Source of the DNA: Betaproteobacteria bacterium | GTDB taxonomy: Bacteria; Pseudomonadota; Gammaproteobacteria; Burkholderiales; SG8-39 | Reading direction: 5' to 3' | Assembly: GCA_947478805.1 (NCBI GenBank) | Contig: CANJXQ010000023.1 | Coordinates: 1 to 37,271, forward strand | DNA: 37,271 nt | Shown: positions 22,608 to 32,101 of the stretch, piece by piece | Layout of the letters: each line of letters begins with the position of its first letter | Position numbering within the stretch: the stretch's first letter is position 1 | The notes under the pieces: generated by a model | Told to the model about the DNA's origin: nothing | Database searches by the model: none | The model's input: only the letters and a program-made list of their open reading frames with translations | Program-made: the position numbers and the translations under genes

Positions 22608-24172
22608 TCGAAGCCTCGTGCCAGCGGGTTCGACAGGCGAATGGGTTTTGCTCGGTGCTCGTCCCTTAGCGTCAACAGGCCGTCGCGCTGATACCAGCCT
22701 GAGGGCAGCACGACCGACTCAGTCAGGTGGTCGCTCGCGGGCAGCAAGAATGCTTGGGTGAGCGGCTGCGAATGCAGCGGGTCATCATGGGATTGGTGTA
22801 CTGCACATGCGCGAGCGAGTCCTGGGATCGCGTGGGCTCCAACCACAATGGAACTCCCTTGTTCCTGCAATGCCCAGCGAATTACCGCGAGGATGAAGTA
22901 TTTCGAGCCATGTGGACGCAGGGAAACGAGCTGTTGCACTGACACCCGGGAACCGGGCGCGGTGCGCCTCAGCTTGAAGCCCTCGGCACTTTCATCAATC
23001 GGCGCCCAGCGCTCGCGGACCTTCAGTTCTGGTGCGTTGTTACTGCGCGACGCGCTCGACTCGGCATGCTGAAATACCTGGATGCTCTCCGCCGTGTGTC
23101 GCCTGTAGTCCCAGGCTTTCTTTTCTGACACGAATTCCGTGCCAGAAATGCTGGCATGAGCTGCTGCAAATCCGACCGCGAAGTCAACTTCACGCGATAC
23201 AGTGGCCGTTGACGATTGGCGGCGGGGGAATTTTCTCGCTTGCGGCGCGGCGCACCAACTCTGTAAAAGGGTCGCAAGCAATTCGCCTGCGAGAGGCTGT
23301 ACGATGTCGCTGCCCAGACCCAACAGCGCCGGATTTTCCCCGAGCTCTAGACGTTGAATGCGCTTGCGAAGCGTGCGCCCGACGCGGGAGGTGTCAAGGA
23401 ACCGGATTGCAACACCCGCATCTTTGCCATTGCGCCACGTCGGACCGCATTGACCTCCGAGGTCGACCGAAAAGTGGGAAGTATCGATGGGATCGCGCGC
23501 TATGCTGACTTTGTGCGACCAGCGCCTGGCCCAGCGCCTGAGCCATTGAAATTCTCGAGCCGACAGGCCACGCGTTGCGGCGAGAGAAATCAACAGCGTT
23601 TGGACATAAACGGTCGATGCGGAGGCCTGAAGGCCGCGATCCCCAATAGGCTTGTTGATCAATCCATGCGTTTCAGCCAGTGCGAATGCCCCGTGCAAAA
23701 TCTGCCATTGATCGGCGGTGATTTCTTGTCGAGCAAGGCATTGGGAAATAATGGATCCTCCCGCACTTTCGATCGAACGGGTGGCGAGCAAGGGCGCAAA
23801 GGGAGCCAACTCAGGATGCTCTCCCTTCAGTCCGGCACGCAATAATCGACGGTAGCTTCGTGTCAGCACTGCCCACAGTCGGCAAGTCTGGTGAAGGGCA
23901 AGGGCTTCTGCATGGCCGAGCGGCAGCGGTTTTGCAGTAAATTTCTTTGTGTGCTCCAGCAATGCGCCAAGCAAAGGCTTTCGCAAGCGCTCCAGTATCC
24001 TCATGTACTCGATGTGAATCGCGGGGGCTTGCTCCAGTTCTTCCAGGAGCGAGAGCAGCGTTGCGCAAGCCTGACGCGGATCCGCCAGTGTGGCACTGGC
24101 AAGCCAGTCGTTGCAGCTCCGGACGTCGGCGAGGGGGGGCTGTGTGGCGGGAAGGAAGTCGCTGAGAGTCAT
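22574..24172 (-). CDS. Uncharacterised protein with PilZ-like C-terminal region, copy 1
   Basis: 532 residues from the ATG at 24172, with GAGGAG seven bases upstream. No signal peptide or membrane segment. The N-terminal ~300 residues are helical (LLSLLEELEQAP, MRILERLRKPLLGALLEHTKKF, FQWLRRWARRWSHKV). Near residue 390 there is a W-x-P-I-DESAEG element followed by VQQLVSLRPHG...FILAVIRWALQ and IVVGAHAIPGL. That order (D-x-S-x2-G, then strands ending in an IRW and a VG-x-x-xIPG) resembles a PilZ barrel, but the upstream R-x3-R c-di-GMP motif is not evident. Its paralogue lies 57 bp upstream on the same strand. The stop overlaps the phoR 3' end by 34 bp. Function unknown. Confidence 0.7.
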   Translation of the reverse strand: MTLSDFLPATQPPLADVRSCNDWLASATLADPRQACATLLSLLEELEQAPAIHIEYMRILERLRKPLLGALLEHTKKFTAKPLPLGHAEALALHQTCRLWAVLTRSYRRLLRAGLKGEHPELAPFAPLLATRSIESAGGSIISQCLARQEITADQWQILHGAFALAETHGLINKPIGDRGLQASASTVYVQTLLISLAATRGLSAREFQWLRRWARRWSHKVSIARDPIDTSHFSVDLGGQCGPTWRNGKDAGVAIRFLDTSRVGRTLRKRIQRLELGENPALLGLGSDIVQPLAGELLATLLQSWCAAPQARKFPRRQSSTATVSREVDFAVGFAAAHASISGTEFVSEKKAWDYRRHTAESIQVFQHAESSASRSNNAPELKVRERWAPIDESAEGFKLRRTAPGSRVSVQQLVSLRPHGSKYFILAVIRWALQEQGSSIVVGAHAIPGLARACAVHQSHDDPLHSQPLTQAFLLPASDHLTESVVLPSGWYQRDGLLTLRDEHRAKPIRLSNPLARGFDYDWATFNTMG

Positions 24173-24229
24173 GAAAATCTCCTCTGGGCAGCGCACCCTC
24201 CCAGGCGCGATTGAAATTAAAAAACAGGA

Positions 24230-25860
24230 TCAGGCAGGCTCGAAGCTCACCCTTTCGAAATCCGTCCCGCGATCGAGTACCCCGGTCATTCTGAGCGGTC
24301 TGGATTGCTCGTCAAAGACATCGATGACACGTTGCGATTTGAACCAGCCGACAGGCAGAACGAGTGATTCAGGAGATTTGAGGGCGGGAACTGCGGACAG
24401 CGCCAGCGCCGGAAGATATTTGTCATTCATCGCGTTGATCCCGGTCGCGCGAATTGCAATTCCTCGCGGAATGCCGGGTATCAGACGCACGCCGAGTTTC
24501 GCGACGTAGTTCGCATCGACAGCCAGCCAGCGGATGGTCCCCAGCATGAAAACCCTGGAGTCCGCAGGTCGCGCCGCCACGAGTTGCGCATGGACATAGC
24601 GGTTTTGACCGGAAATGCGCTCAAGCCGCAGTCCTGCAATACTCTCGTCGACAATTTGCCAGTTTTCGATGGCGGCAAGCTGAGTCTTGGCAAATTCATC
24701 TTCGTCGCGCGTCGCAATCCTACCGAACGTGGCGATTTCTTCGCGTTGAGTCTTGCTCAGCTCCGCATTGCTCGACGGCTGCCGAAATGGGCGCCCGGTG
24801 ACGTGAAAATGCAGAGAAGACATGCCAAGGGCAAGATCGGCCTTCCCTGACGCGCTCTTTCGTTGGACAGCGCGCGCCTGCTTGTCCTCGCACCAAAGTC
24901 GATGCAACTGCAGCAGCAACTGTTCAGCAAATTGAGGTGACAGATCTTCTCCAAGTCCAAGGGATGCGGGGCTGTCTCCCTTGCGCAGCAGCGCGACGCG
25001 CTTGCGCATGGAATTCGATAGATCATCGACCTCAAGAAAACGCAGGCTCGCCCTGGCGTCGGAGGGCTCGGCACGAAAAGGAGCGACGGTTCCTTCGATA
25101 TCCGTTGCAAGCGGGCGCGCCCCCATCTCGGCATCTTTTTTTGCGGGAGGCCTCTTCGCAGAGATCATGACCTTGTGGCCCCATAGCTCCAGCCATCGCG
25201 CAGCGACGGACAGTTGCCGGGAGGTCTGCTCGTTGGGATTGGCGGTATTGAGCATCAACGCCTGTGCATACGCATCCATGCAACTCGTCTTGTCGCTGGA
25301 CTTGTGCACCGGGTGGTCAACCGGATCACCGGAAAGTTTGCGCTCCTCCGCAAACGCGTACAGGTAATGCAGCAGTGCCCAATCACTGGGCGCGACATCG
25401 AGATAGCATTTGTAGTGTTCCTGCAGAATCTGCGATGCACACCAGACGGCGCGCTGTGATGCGAGCGCTAGCTGACCAGAGCCTGCAAGCAGCCCCGTCG
25501 CGGCCCTTCCAAGGATTGCATGCAGTGCTGATAGCCAATGCCCAGCGCATGCCACAGGGCCGTTACACTCAACAAGATTTCACGTTCATTCTTTGCCAGG
25601 GGAACTGCGCGGCTGGAAAACTTCTTGGCATGTTCGGACTGGACGAAAAGTATCGGTTCCAGCAATGCTTCGAGGATCTTCAATCGCTCGGAAGCAGGAA
25701 TTTCACAACTGTTCAACTCCTCCAGTTCGCTGAGGAGCCGCCCATGCGAAGGCCCCACATTGATCAGTGGCAAGGTTTGCAGCCATTCCAAGCAGCCGGC
25801 TACCGTTGTGAATTCGGGGCTGGCGGAAGGGGAAATGGCGGGTAACTTGAGTGCTTGCAT
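24230..25860 (-). pseudogene. Paralogue of the PilZ-like protein, copy 2, split by a -1 frameshift
   Basis: Two overlapping reading frames cover one gene. The first starts at the ATG at 25860 (MQALKLPAISPS) and stops at 25468. The second continues from within 25468-25555 to the stop at 24230. The first part matches the N-terminus of copy 1 (CLEWLQTLP, ASERLKILEALLEPIL, SEHAKKFSSRAVPLAKNE). The second matches the rest, including IVDESIAGLRLERIS, LGTIRWLA and LGVRLIPGIPRG. Restoring one base, for example in the GGGG run near 25490, would give a ~540-residue protein like copy 1. No slippery heptamer is seen, so a real mutation or a sequencing error is more likely than programmed frameshifting. 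It follows the HIT gene by 14 bp. Confidence 0.75.
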
Positions 25861-25874
25861 ATCTGCTGATGTTG

Positions 25875-26351
25875 TTATCCGGCCATTTTCTTCAAGCGAG
25901 AGGCCAATGCGCGAATATCGGGCTTTTCCACCGTGCCGGAATGTTGGCGTCGCGGCGCTCCCCATATCGGGGCGGGGAAATGCCGATCATCCGAAAAACG
26001 GGGAATCACGTGCCAGTGGATATGCGGCACCATGTTTCCCAGGCTCGCAAGGTTGATCTTCAGGGGGGACATCATTTCGAGCAATGCGGCTTCGGTTGCA
26101 AATACAACGCGCATCAGCCGGTCGCGATCGGTGGGGTTTAACGCAGTCATTTCGCTGACGTGGTTGTTGAGAATTACGCGGCAGAAACCGGGATAGTCGA
26201 GATCTTCAATGAGCACGACGCGGCAGAAATCATCGTGCCATACCAGCTGGCCTCCGTCAGACTTACATAATTCGCAGTCATTGACCGTTAATTTTGTCAC
26301 GGCGCCAAGCATCTCCTGAAGGGTACATGCCATAGTCATCGCGAAAATCAT
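25875..26351 (-). CDS. HIT (histidine triad) family protein
   Basis: 158 residues at most. The catalytic triad motif is HIHWHVIPRF near residue 110, preceded by NLASLGNMVP. CELCK near residue 27 and VVLIEDLDYPGFCRVILNNHVSEMTAL are typical of HIT nucleotide hydrolases. These act on nucleoside 5'-phosphoramidates or dinucleotides in the cytoplasm. The exact start is unclear: ATG codons at 26351, 26339 and 26333 are all possible and none has a good ribosome site. It is 90 bp downstream of the FAD/Fe-S oxidoreductase gene, a common pairing in betaproteobacteria, and 14 bp upstream of PilZ-like copy 2. Confidence 0.88.
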   Translation of the reverse strand: MIFAMTMACTLQEMLGAVTKLTVNDCELCKSDGGQLVWHDDFCRVVLIEDLDYPGFCRVILNNHVSEMTALNPTDRDRLMRVVFATEAALLEMMSPLKINLASLGNMVPHIHWHVIPRFSDDRHFPAPIWGAPRRQHSGTVEKPDIRALASRLKKMAG

Positions 26352-26441
26352 TCGTGCATTTGTACGCTGTCTGCGTGCCCGGAGAATAGCAGATGTGCCC
26401 GCGATGTCCCGGAGCGCATGAGTGGGTGAAGGGGAGCGACC

Positions 26442-29400
26442 TCACAATAGGACCCGTTCGATGCCACCATGATTGGCACGTTTGACGTAGTCTGCCATCC
26501 AGTTCTTGCCCAGCAGATGCTTGGCCAGTTCCACAACGATATAGTCTGCGCTTGTCCCGGCATCATCGTCATAGCGAGCCAGGCCCTGCAGGCAGGACGG
26601 GCAAGAGGTGAGTATTTTCACATCGCCCATGAAACTGCCGCCGCGCAAGGCCGAGGCGCCCTTGCGCATCTCCTCTTCCTTGCGAAACCGCACTTGGGTG
26701 GATACGTCGGGCCTTGTGACCGCCAGGGTGCCCGACTCTCCGCAGCAGCGGTCGTTCAACGTGACCTCTGTGCCCATCAGCGCATTCACCACTTTCATCG
26801 GCTGGTAAGTCTTCATCGGGGAGTGGCACGGGTCGTGGTACATGTACCTCGTTCCTGTAACCCCTTCGAGTCGAACGCCTTTCTCCGTCAGGTACTCGTG
26901 GATGTCGAGCAGCCGGCAACCGGGGAAAATCTTTTCGAACTCGTATTTTTGAAGCTGGTCCATGCAGGTTCCGCAAGACACGATGACGGTCTTGATGTCG
27001 AGGTAATTGAGCGTATTGGCAACGCGGTGAAACAAGACCCGGTTGTCCGTAACGATGGCCTGGCCCTTGTCCGCTTCACCTGCCGAGGTTTGTGGATAAC
27101 CGCAGCACAAGTATCCCGGAGGCAAAACCGTGATTGCGCCAACTTCATAGAGCATCGCCTGCGTGGCAAGGCCGACTTGGCCGAAGAGCCTTTCAGACCC
27201 ACATCCGGGAAAATAGAACACTGCGTCAGAGTCTTCTGTGACTTTCCTGGCGTCACGAATTATCGGGATGAAATTGCGATCCTCGATGTCAAGAAGTGCC
27301 CTGGAAGTGCGCTTGGGCAGGCCGCCGGGCATCGGCTTATTGATGAAGTGGATGACTTGCGCCCGGATGGGCGGGCGTCCGACCGTGGCAGGTGGCGCCT
27401 TGGTCTGTCGGCGGGCTAGCCCAATCGAGTTGGCAAACCGGTATGCAAGGCGCTGCAATCGGTAGGCCAATCCAACCATGACGGCTCGGGCAAGCTTGAT
27501 GGTATTGGGGTCCTTCACGGTCAGGAATGCCATCGCGACCGACGTAACAGGGCTGAATTTCTTTCGACCCTGAATGCGGAGAAAGTTGCGCATCGCCACG
27601 GAGACGTCCCCGTAGTCGATATCTACAGGACAGGGGTTCACGCACTTGTGGCAGACGGTGCAATGGTCCGCAACATCACCGAACTCATCGAAGTGCCGGA
27701 TGGAAATGCCGCGTCGGGTCTGCTCTTCATAAAGAAACGCCTCGATGAGAAGAGACGTTGCCAGGATCTTGTTCCGAGGCGAGTAAAGCAGGTTCGCCCG
27801 CGGGACATGTGTCGCACATACCGGTTTGCATTTGCCGCAGCGCAGGCAGTCCTTGATGGAGTCAGCAATACCTCCAATGGCCGACTGCTCGAGAATCAGT
27901 GACTCGGCACCGAGCAGGTTGAAGGATGGGGTGTAGGCATTGCGAAGGTCTCCGCCAGGAAGCAACTTACCCTTGTTGAATCGCCCGTCCGGATCGACGC
28001 GTTGCTTGTAGTCTTTGAAGGCCTCGATCTCGTGCGCTTCCAGGAACTCGATCTTGGTGATGCCAATGCCATGTTCGCCGGAAATGACCCCCCCCAAGGA
28101 TTTTGCAAGCGCCATGATGCGTGCGACTGCAGTATTGGCACGTTGCAGCATCTCGTAGTCATCGGAATTTACCGGGATGTTGGTGTGGACGTTGCCGTCG
28201 CCGGCGTGCATATGCAGCGCCACGAACACCCGGCCGCGAAGCACCTTCTGATGAATGGCTTCGCAAGCTTCGAGGACATGGCGGAATGCAATACCGGCGA
28301 AAATTCTCTCGAGCTGGGCACGAATCTCTTCTTTCCAGCTCACGCGAACCGTATGGTTCTGAACCAGCATGAATATGCTGTGGTCCTTGAGTGCGGTGGC
28401 GGGGAGCGATGGAATAGCACTTCCGATCGCATCGCCGGAAATGTCCGACAGGCGCGCGTCCAGGTTGTCCAGGAGGTAGCGCCAGCGCTTTCGAACTTCA
28501 GTAATTAGCGAAGACGCCTGCGAGGCACGATCGCCGAGCAATTCGCTCGCGGGGAGAACGTCGTCATCCTGATAAAGTTGCAGAGGACCGGCCAGGTATT
28601 CCTCGAGGGAATCGAGCAGCGCCAGCTTGTTGGAAATCGACAGTTCTATGTTGATGCGTTCAATTCCGTCTGAATAATCCCCGAGTCGTTCCAGCGGGAT
28701 GACGACGTCTTCATTGATCTTGAACGCGTTCGTATGCTTGGCAATGGCCGCCGTCCGAGCACGGTCGAGCCAGAATGCCTTTCGTGCTTCCGGGGTTACG
28801 GCTACGAATCCTTCTCCGCCTCGAGCGTTTGCAATTCGGACTACTTCGGAAGCGATGCGTGCAACTTCGTTTTCGTTTTCGCCGGCGATATCGCCAATCA
28901 GGACCATCTTCGGCCGGCCCGCACGGCGTGCCTTGGTCGCGTACCCGACGGCTCGCAGGTAACGCTCATCGAGGTGCTCCAGCCCGGCGAGCACCGCAGA
29001 TTGTGCTCCCGTGCGCTCGCGGTCGATGAACTGCTTGATTTCAACAATGGCGGGAACCGAGTCGCGAACTTGACCGAAAAACTCCAGGCAGACCGTGCGA
29101 ACAAAAGCCTGCTGCCTGTGCAGAATAAAGCGGGCGGACGTAATGATCCCATCGCAACCCTCTTTCTGGATGCCGGGCAATCCCGAGAGAAACTTGTCGG
29201 TGACATCCTTTCCGAGCCCGGTCTTGCGAAATTTGGTGCCTGCAATTTCCAGGATTTGGGGCGCTGCTTCAGGGGTGATGCCGTCAGACTTGAAGCGTTG
29301 CATTGAAAACCGCGCTGTCTCGACCTCGTGAATCTTTCCCAGGTTGTGGTCCAGTCGCGTGGTTTCGAGAATCCTCCCTTCCGGATCGACCATCCGCCAG

Positions 29401-30338
29401 GATGCTAGATTGTCAAGGGCAGTGCCCCACAGCACTGCTTTCTTGCCGCCCGCATTCATCGCCACGTTCCCACCAATACACGAAGCATCTGCAGATGTGG
29501 GATCGACCGCAAAGACCAGATGGTTTCGCTCCGCGAGTTCCATTACGCGCTTGGTGACGACTCCTGCGCCGCAGAGTACCGTGGCAACCGGTTCATTAAC
29601 GCCTGGCAGGGCGACCATTTCCACACCTGAGATGGCGTCCAATTTTTCCGTGTTGATAACTGCGGAATGCCGAGTCAAAGGTATCGCCCCCCCCGTGTAT
29701 CCGGTGCCGCCGCCTCGGGGAATGATGGTCAGGCCAAGTTCGATACAGTCGCGAACCAGCAGGGCGACTTCTTTCTCGCTGTCGGGGGCCAACACGACAA
29801 ACGGGTATTCCACGCGCCAGTCGGTAGCATCAGTGACGTGGGATACACGGGCCAGGCCGTCGAACTGGATGCTGTCGCGCCGCGAGCTTCGTTCAAAGAT
29901 GCGGCGCGCCCTCGATCGCAAGCGTGCGTCGGACTCGAAGCATTCCTCAAAGGCTGCGACCGCGGCCCGGGCCTGGCCTAGCAAATAGACGACTTTCCCG
30001 TCTCTGGAGTCCGTGCGGGGACTCTCCGGACTTTCCGGCTCATCGGTAAAGCTGCTGCGGCGCTTGTCGACTTCGCCGAGTCGGTGATGAAGTGCTCCGA
30101 TTAGCGCACGACGACGCTTGGGATTATCAAGCAGGTCGTCTTGAAGATAAGGATTGCGCTGTACGACCCAGATGTCTCCAAGGACTTCATAGAGCATCCG
30201 CGCCGAACGGCCGGTGCGACGCTCTGATCGCAGCTCAAGTAGCGTGTTCCACGCCTGATCACCCAATAGCCGCACGACGATTTCGCGATCGGAAAACGAC
30301 GTGTAGTTGTAGGGAATTTCGCGCAGTCTGGGGGTCAT
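26442..30338 (-). CDS. Large FAD/Fe-S oxidoreductase (DUF3683 + FAD-linked oxidase + CCG domains)
   Basis: 1298 residues. The N-terminal ~145 residues are DUF3683-like ([21 protein letters not shown]). The FAD-binding type 4 domain has [15 protein letters not shown] (207-221) and [19 protein letters not shown] (287-305). The FAD-oxidase C domain ends in [14 protein letters not shown]. Two 4Fe-4S motifs follow at about 830 ([11 protein letters not shown]) and 893 ([12 protein letters not shown]). Two CCG segments have FPGCG (~1043), CCGYPQ (~1076), YHDPCHSP (~1164) and CCGESGT (~1196). The family oxidises 2-hydroxy acids such as D-lactate or D-2-hydroxyglutarate (compare YdiJ, ~1018 residues); the exact substrate is open. 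The ATG at 30338 is 188 bp downstream of the BPSS1780-like gene. Probably membrane-associated and linked to the quinone pool. Confidence 0.88.
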   Translation of the reverse strand: MTPRLREIPYNYTSFSDREIVVRLLGDQAWNTLLELRSERRTGRSARMLYEVLGDIWVVQRNPYLQDDLLDNPKRRRALIGALHHRLGEVDKRRSSFTDEPESPESPRTDSRDGKVVYLLGQARAAVAAFEECFESDARLRSRARRIFERSSRRDSIQFDGLARVSHVTDATDWRVEYPFVVLAPDSEKEVALLVRDCIELGLTIIPRGGGTGYTGGAIPLTRHSAVINTEKLDAISGVEMVALPGVNEPVATVLCGAGVVTKRVMELAERNHLVFAVDPTSADASCIGGNVAMNAGGKKAVLWGTALDNLASWRMVDPEGRILETTRLDHNLGKIHEVETARFSMQRFKSDGITPEAAPQILEIAGTKFRKTGLGKDVTDKFLSGLPGIQKEGCDGIITSARFILHRQQAFVRTVCLEFFGQVRDSVPAIVEIKQFIDRERTGAQSAVLAGLEHLDERYLRAVGYATKARRAGRPKMVLIGDIAGENENEVARIASEVVRIANARGGEGFVAVTPEARKAFWLDRARTAAIAKHTNAFKINEDVVIPLERLGDYSDGIERINIELSISNKLALLDSLEEYLAGPLQLYQDDDVLPASELLGDRASQASSLITEVRKRWRYLLDNLDARLSDISGDAIGSAIPSLPATALKDHSIFMLVQNHTVRVSWKEEIRAQLERIFAGIAFRHVLEACEAIHQKVLRGRVFVALHMHAGDGNVHTNIPVNSDDYEMLQRANTAVARIMALAKSLGGVISGEHGIGITKIEFLEAHEIEAFKDYKQRVDPDGRFNKGKLLPGGDLRNAYTPSFNLLGAESLILEQSAIGGIADSIKDCLRCGKCKPVCATHVPRANLLYSPRNKILATSLLIEAFLYEEQTRRGISIRHFDEFGDVADHCTVCHKCVNPCPVDIDYGDVSVAMRNFLRIQGRKKFSPVTSVAMAFLTVKDPNTIKLARAVMVGLAYRLQRLAYRFANSIGLARRQTKAPPATVGRPPIRAQVIHFINKPMPGGLPKRTSRALLDIEDRNFIPIIRDARKVTEDSDAVFYFPGCGSERLFGQVGLATQAMLYEVGAITVLPPGYLCCGYPQTSAGEADKGQAIVTDNRVLFHRVANTLNYLDIKTVIVSCGTCMDQLQKYEFEKIFPGCRLLDIHEYLTEKGVRLEGVTGTRYMYHDPCHSPMKTYQPMKVVNALMGTEVTLNDRCCGESGTLAVTRPDVSTQVRFRKEEEMRKGASALRGGSFMGDVKILTSCPSCLQGLARYDDDAGTSADYIVVELAKHLLGKNWMADYVKRANHGGIERVLL

Positions 30339-30526
30339 TCAGTGCCCTGGAAACAAGTAACCGTTGATCCCCGAGAGCGGATCTCGCCTCGATGTCAGTA
30401 GCGGGTGACGTTATTCGGCGGAGCCGCGCCTACATTAGGGAGTTTGCGAAGGAAAATACTAGCATATTGCAGCGCAACATCGGTTTTTCACGGATGCACT
30501 TTCGCATCGTAAAACACGCGCCCACT

Positions 30527-31357
30527 TCAAATATCGGGTTCTGACCCGGATGGCGGGTGCTCGGCGGCAATCCCGTCACCTGGCGGGACCTCGGGATCGG
30601 CGTCCACATCAGTGCCAAAAATATCCTGGTAGCTGTAGAAGAAGCTGGCAAAAACTGTTGGCAAAATCCCGATCGTCAGGCCCAGCATGAGTCCGCGCAA
30701 GACGGCGGCATTGCCGCGAACGGCAACGGCCATGACCGTTACAGCCAAGGAAAACGCCAAACCAGCCATTGCAATCACGAGTCCATAGACAGCAAAGGCG
30801 CGCCAGTTTCGGAGACTTGCAAAAAAACTGTAGAACATTGATTGCGCGGCCCCCATTTCCCTCCACACCGCCAGCACAGGCGCAAACCAGAAGGCCATGA
30901 AGGCAGGCGTGGCAATGACACTGGCCAGCAAAAGCGCGCCCAGGACAGACCCATTGGCGATGGCACTTTCCGAGGGCGATACGCCTCGAACAATCCATCG
31001 GAATAATGTTCCGCCATCGAGCAACGATGCGATACCAAGTACCATCAGTATGGAAATCAGGTACAAACCACCGACAACAAGCAGCGTCGAGAGGCGACTT
31101 CGGAATCCCTCGAGCAGCATTCGCAGTGAAGGGCGCGTGCCGCTTTGGGCCGCTGAGCAGGCAGCCATGAAGCTCATGGAGAACGCTGGCAGCAGCAAGG
31201 TTGAAATCGCGGCCCCAACCAAGGGAATTTCATTGATCAGCGCAATGAGCAACCAGTAGCCCATTACCAAGCCAATCCATCCAAGTGGGTTGCGCCTGAA
31301 CAATCTCCAGCCGAGCGAGAGCCATTGCCAACCGTTGCGGGCAGGGACCACTTTCAT
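30527..31357 (-). CDS. BPSS1780-like integral membrane protein
   Basis: 276 residues, with about six membrane segments. It begins MKVVPARNGWQWLSLGWRLFRRNPLGWIGLV, which is the start typical of the BPSS1780 family of betaproteobacterial membrane proteins, and has a WFAPVLAVWREMGAAQSMFYSF loop. The acidic, Pro-rich C-terminus (DVDADPEVPPGDGIAAEHPPSGSE) is cytoplasmic or periplasmic. Function is not known. It is the first gene upstream of the FAD/Fe-S oxidoreductase on the minus strand. The 212 bp between it and DUF2782 contain a terminator and nothing else recognisable. Confidence 0.75.
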   Translation of the reverse strand: MKVVPARNGWQWLSLGWRLFRRNPLGWIGLVMGYWLLIALINEIPLVGAAISTLLLPAFSMSFMAACSAAQSGTRPSLRMLLEGFRSRLSTLLVVGGLYLISILMVLGIASLLDGGTLFRWIVRGVSPSESAIANGSVLGALLLASVIATPAFMAFWFAPVLAVWREMGAAQSMFYSFFASLRNWRAFAVYGLVIAMAGLAFSLAVTVMAVAVRGNAAVLRGLMLGLTIGILPTVFASFFYSYQDIFGTDVDADPEVPPGDGIAAEHPPSGSEPDI

Positions 31358-31519
31358 GGCTTGGTAGCCTTAAACCCATCGTTCATTCGAAATTTTCCGA
31401 AATCGCCTAGCATCACTTTAGGCTGCGCGCCGGGTGAACGGCGAACCGCTGCGGCTATACCGTTAACCGTTCAGTGGGTACGGTTTTAAAGACCGACATT
31501 GTGAGTATCGAGTGGCTGC

Positions 31520-31543
31520 AAAAAAAGCCGTCGTCGCAACGGC
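31520..31543 (-). terminator. Rho-independent terminator after the DUF2782 gene
   Basis: On the minus strand GCCGT (complement of 31539-31543) and ACGGC (complement of 31527-31531) form a stem with a 7-base loop, followed immediately by seven T (complement of 31520-31526). It lies 27 bp after the DUF2782 stop. Confidence 0.75.
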
Positions 31544-31569
31544 ATGGCCGACTGCCGGTCAGGTGGGGT

Positions 31570-31902
31570 TCAGAATTGCCGGATCACCCACAGAGGTACC
31601 CGCAATCCCGTGTCGGTCGGGTCCCGCAATGGGCCCGCCGAAGGGGCTGGTAGCAGGTAGTAAGTACTGCCATCCGGCTGAGTCACTCTAACGCCGCGCT
31701 GCCCGTCGACAGTAACGTCTTCAACTTGTTCATTTGCCCCAGGGGAAATGCGGATCGGCGTCTCACTGATGTCGCTCGTCACTCCCGGCGGAGGTGGAGG
31801 CGGGGGGGGTAATGGCTCCAGCTTGGGCAACTGCTGGGCTGCAACCGCGACGGGCAGCAATGCAAGGCAGGCCAGAACAGCAATGTGTGTGCGCCGGAGC
31901 AT
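31570..31902 (-). CDS. DUF2782 periplasmic or membrane-anchored small protein
   Basis: 110 residues from the ATG at 31902; a TTG four codons upstream is an alternative. Signal peptide MLRRTHIAVLACLALLPVAVA, cleavage near AQQ, is followed by a proline run (LPPPPPPPPP) and the DUF2782 core: VTVDGQRGVRVTQPDGSTYYLLPAPS, ending TGLRVPLWVIRQF. Function unknown; its position divergent from polA is usual in betaproteobacteria. The proline run is encoded by an 8-base G/C homopolymer (31802-31809) that could slip. Confidence 0.83.
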   Translation of the reverse strand: MLRRTHIAVLACLALLPVAVAAQQLPKLEPLPPPPPPPPGVTSDISETPIRISPGANEQVEDVTVDGQRGVRVTQPDGSTYYLLPAPSAGPLRDPTDTGLRVPLWVIRQF

Positions 31903-32101
31903 GGTATTTCGCAAAGAGTATATTGGCTCAAAGTTTAGCAGATCGAGCAGCGGACGTCGGGTTGTTCATTGTGCTTGCCATCGGTTCTGCCAATAAATTC
32001 TGACATAATGACTCGCGCGTGCCGAGTCCTTGCGCCGATCAGTGGACTCCCCAGCTGCAGCCAGCGGGCATCGGCAATCCTTTACGACTGGTCACCACCC
32101 T

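Noticed and set aside
25468..25560. Programmed -1 ribosomal frameshift in PilZ-like copy 2
   Set aside because: No X-XXY-YYZ slippery heptamer or downstream pseudoknot is evident, and copy 1 is made from one uninterrupted frame.
28002..28508. Plus-strand frames opposite the FAD/Fe-S oxidoreductase
   Set aside because: Antisense shadows inside a single 1298-residue protein whose motifs are continuous across this stretch.
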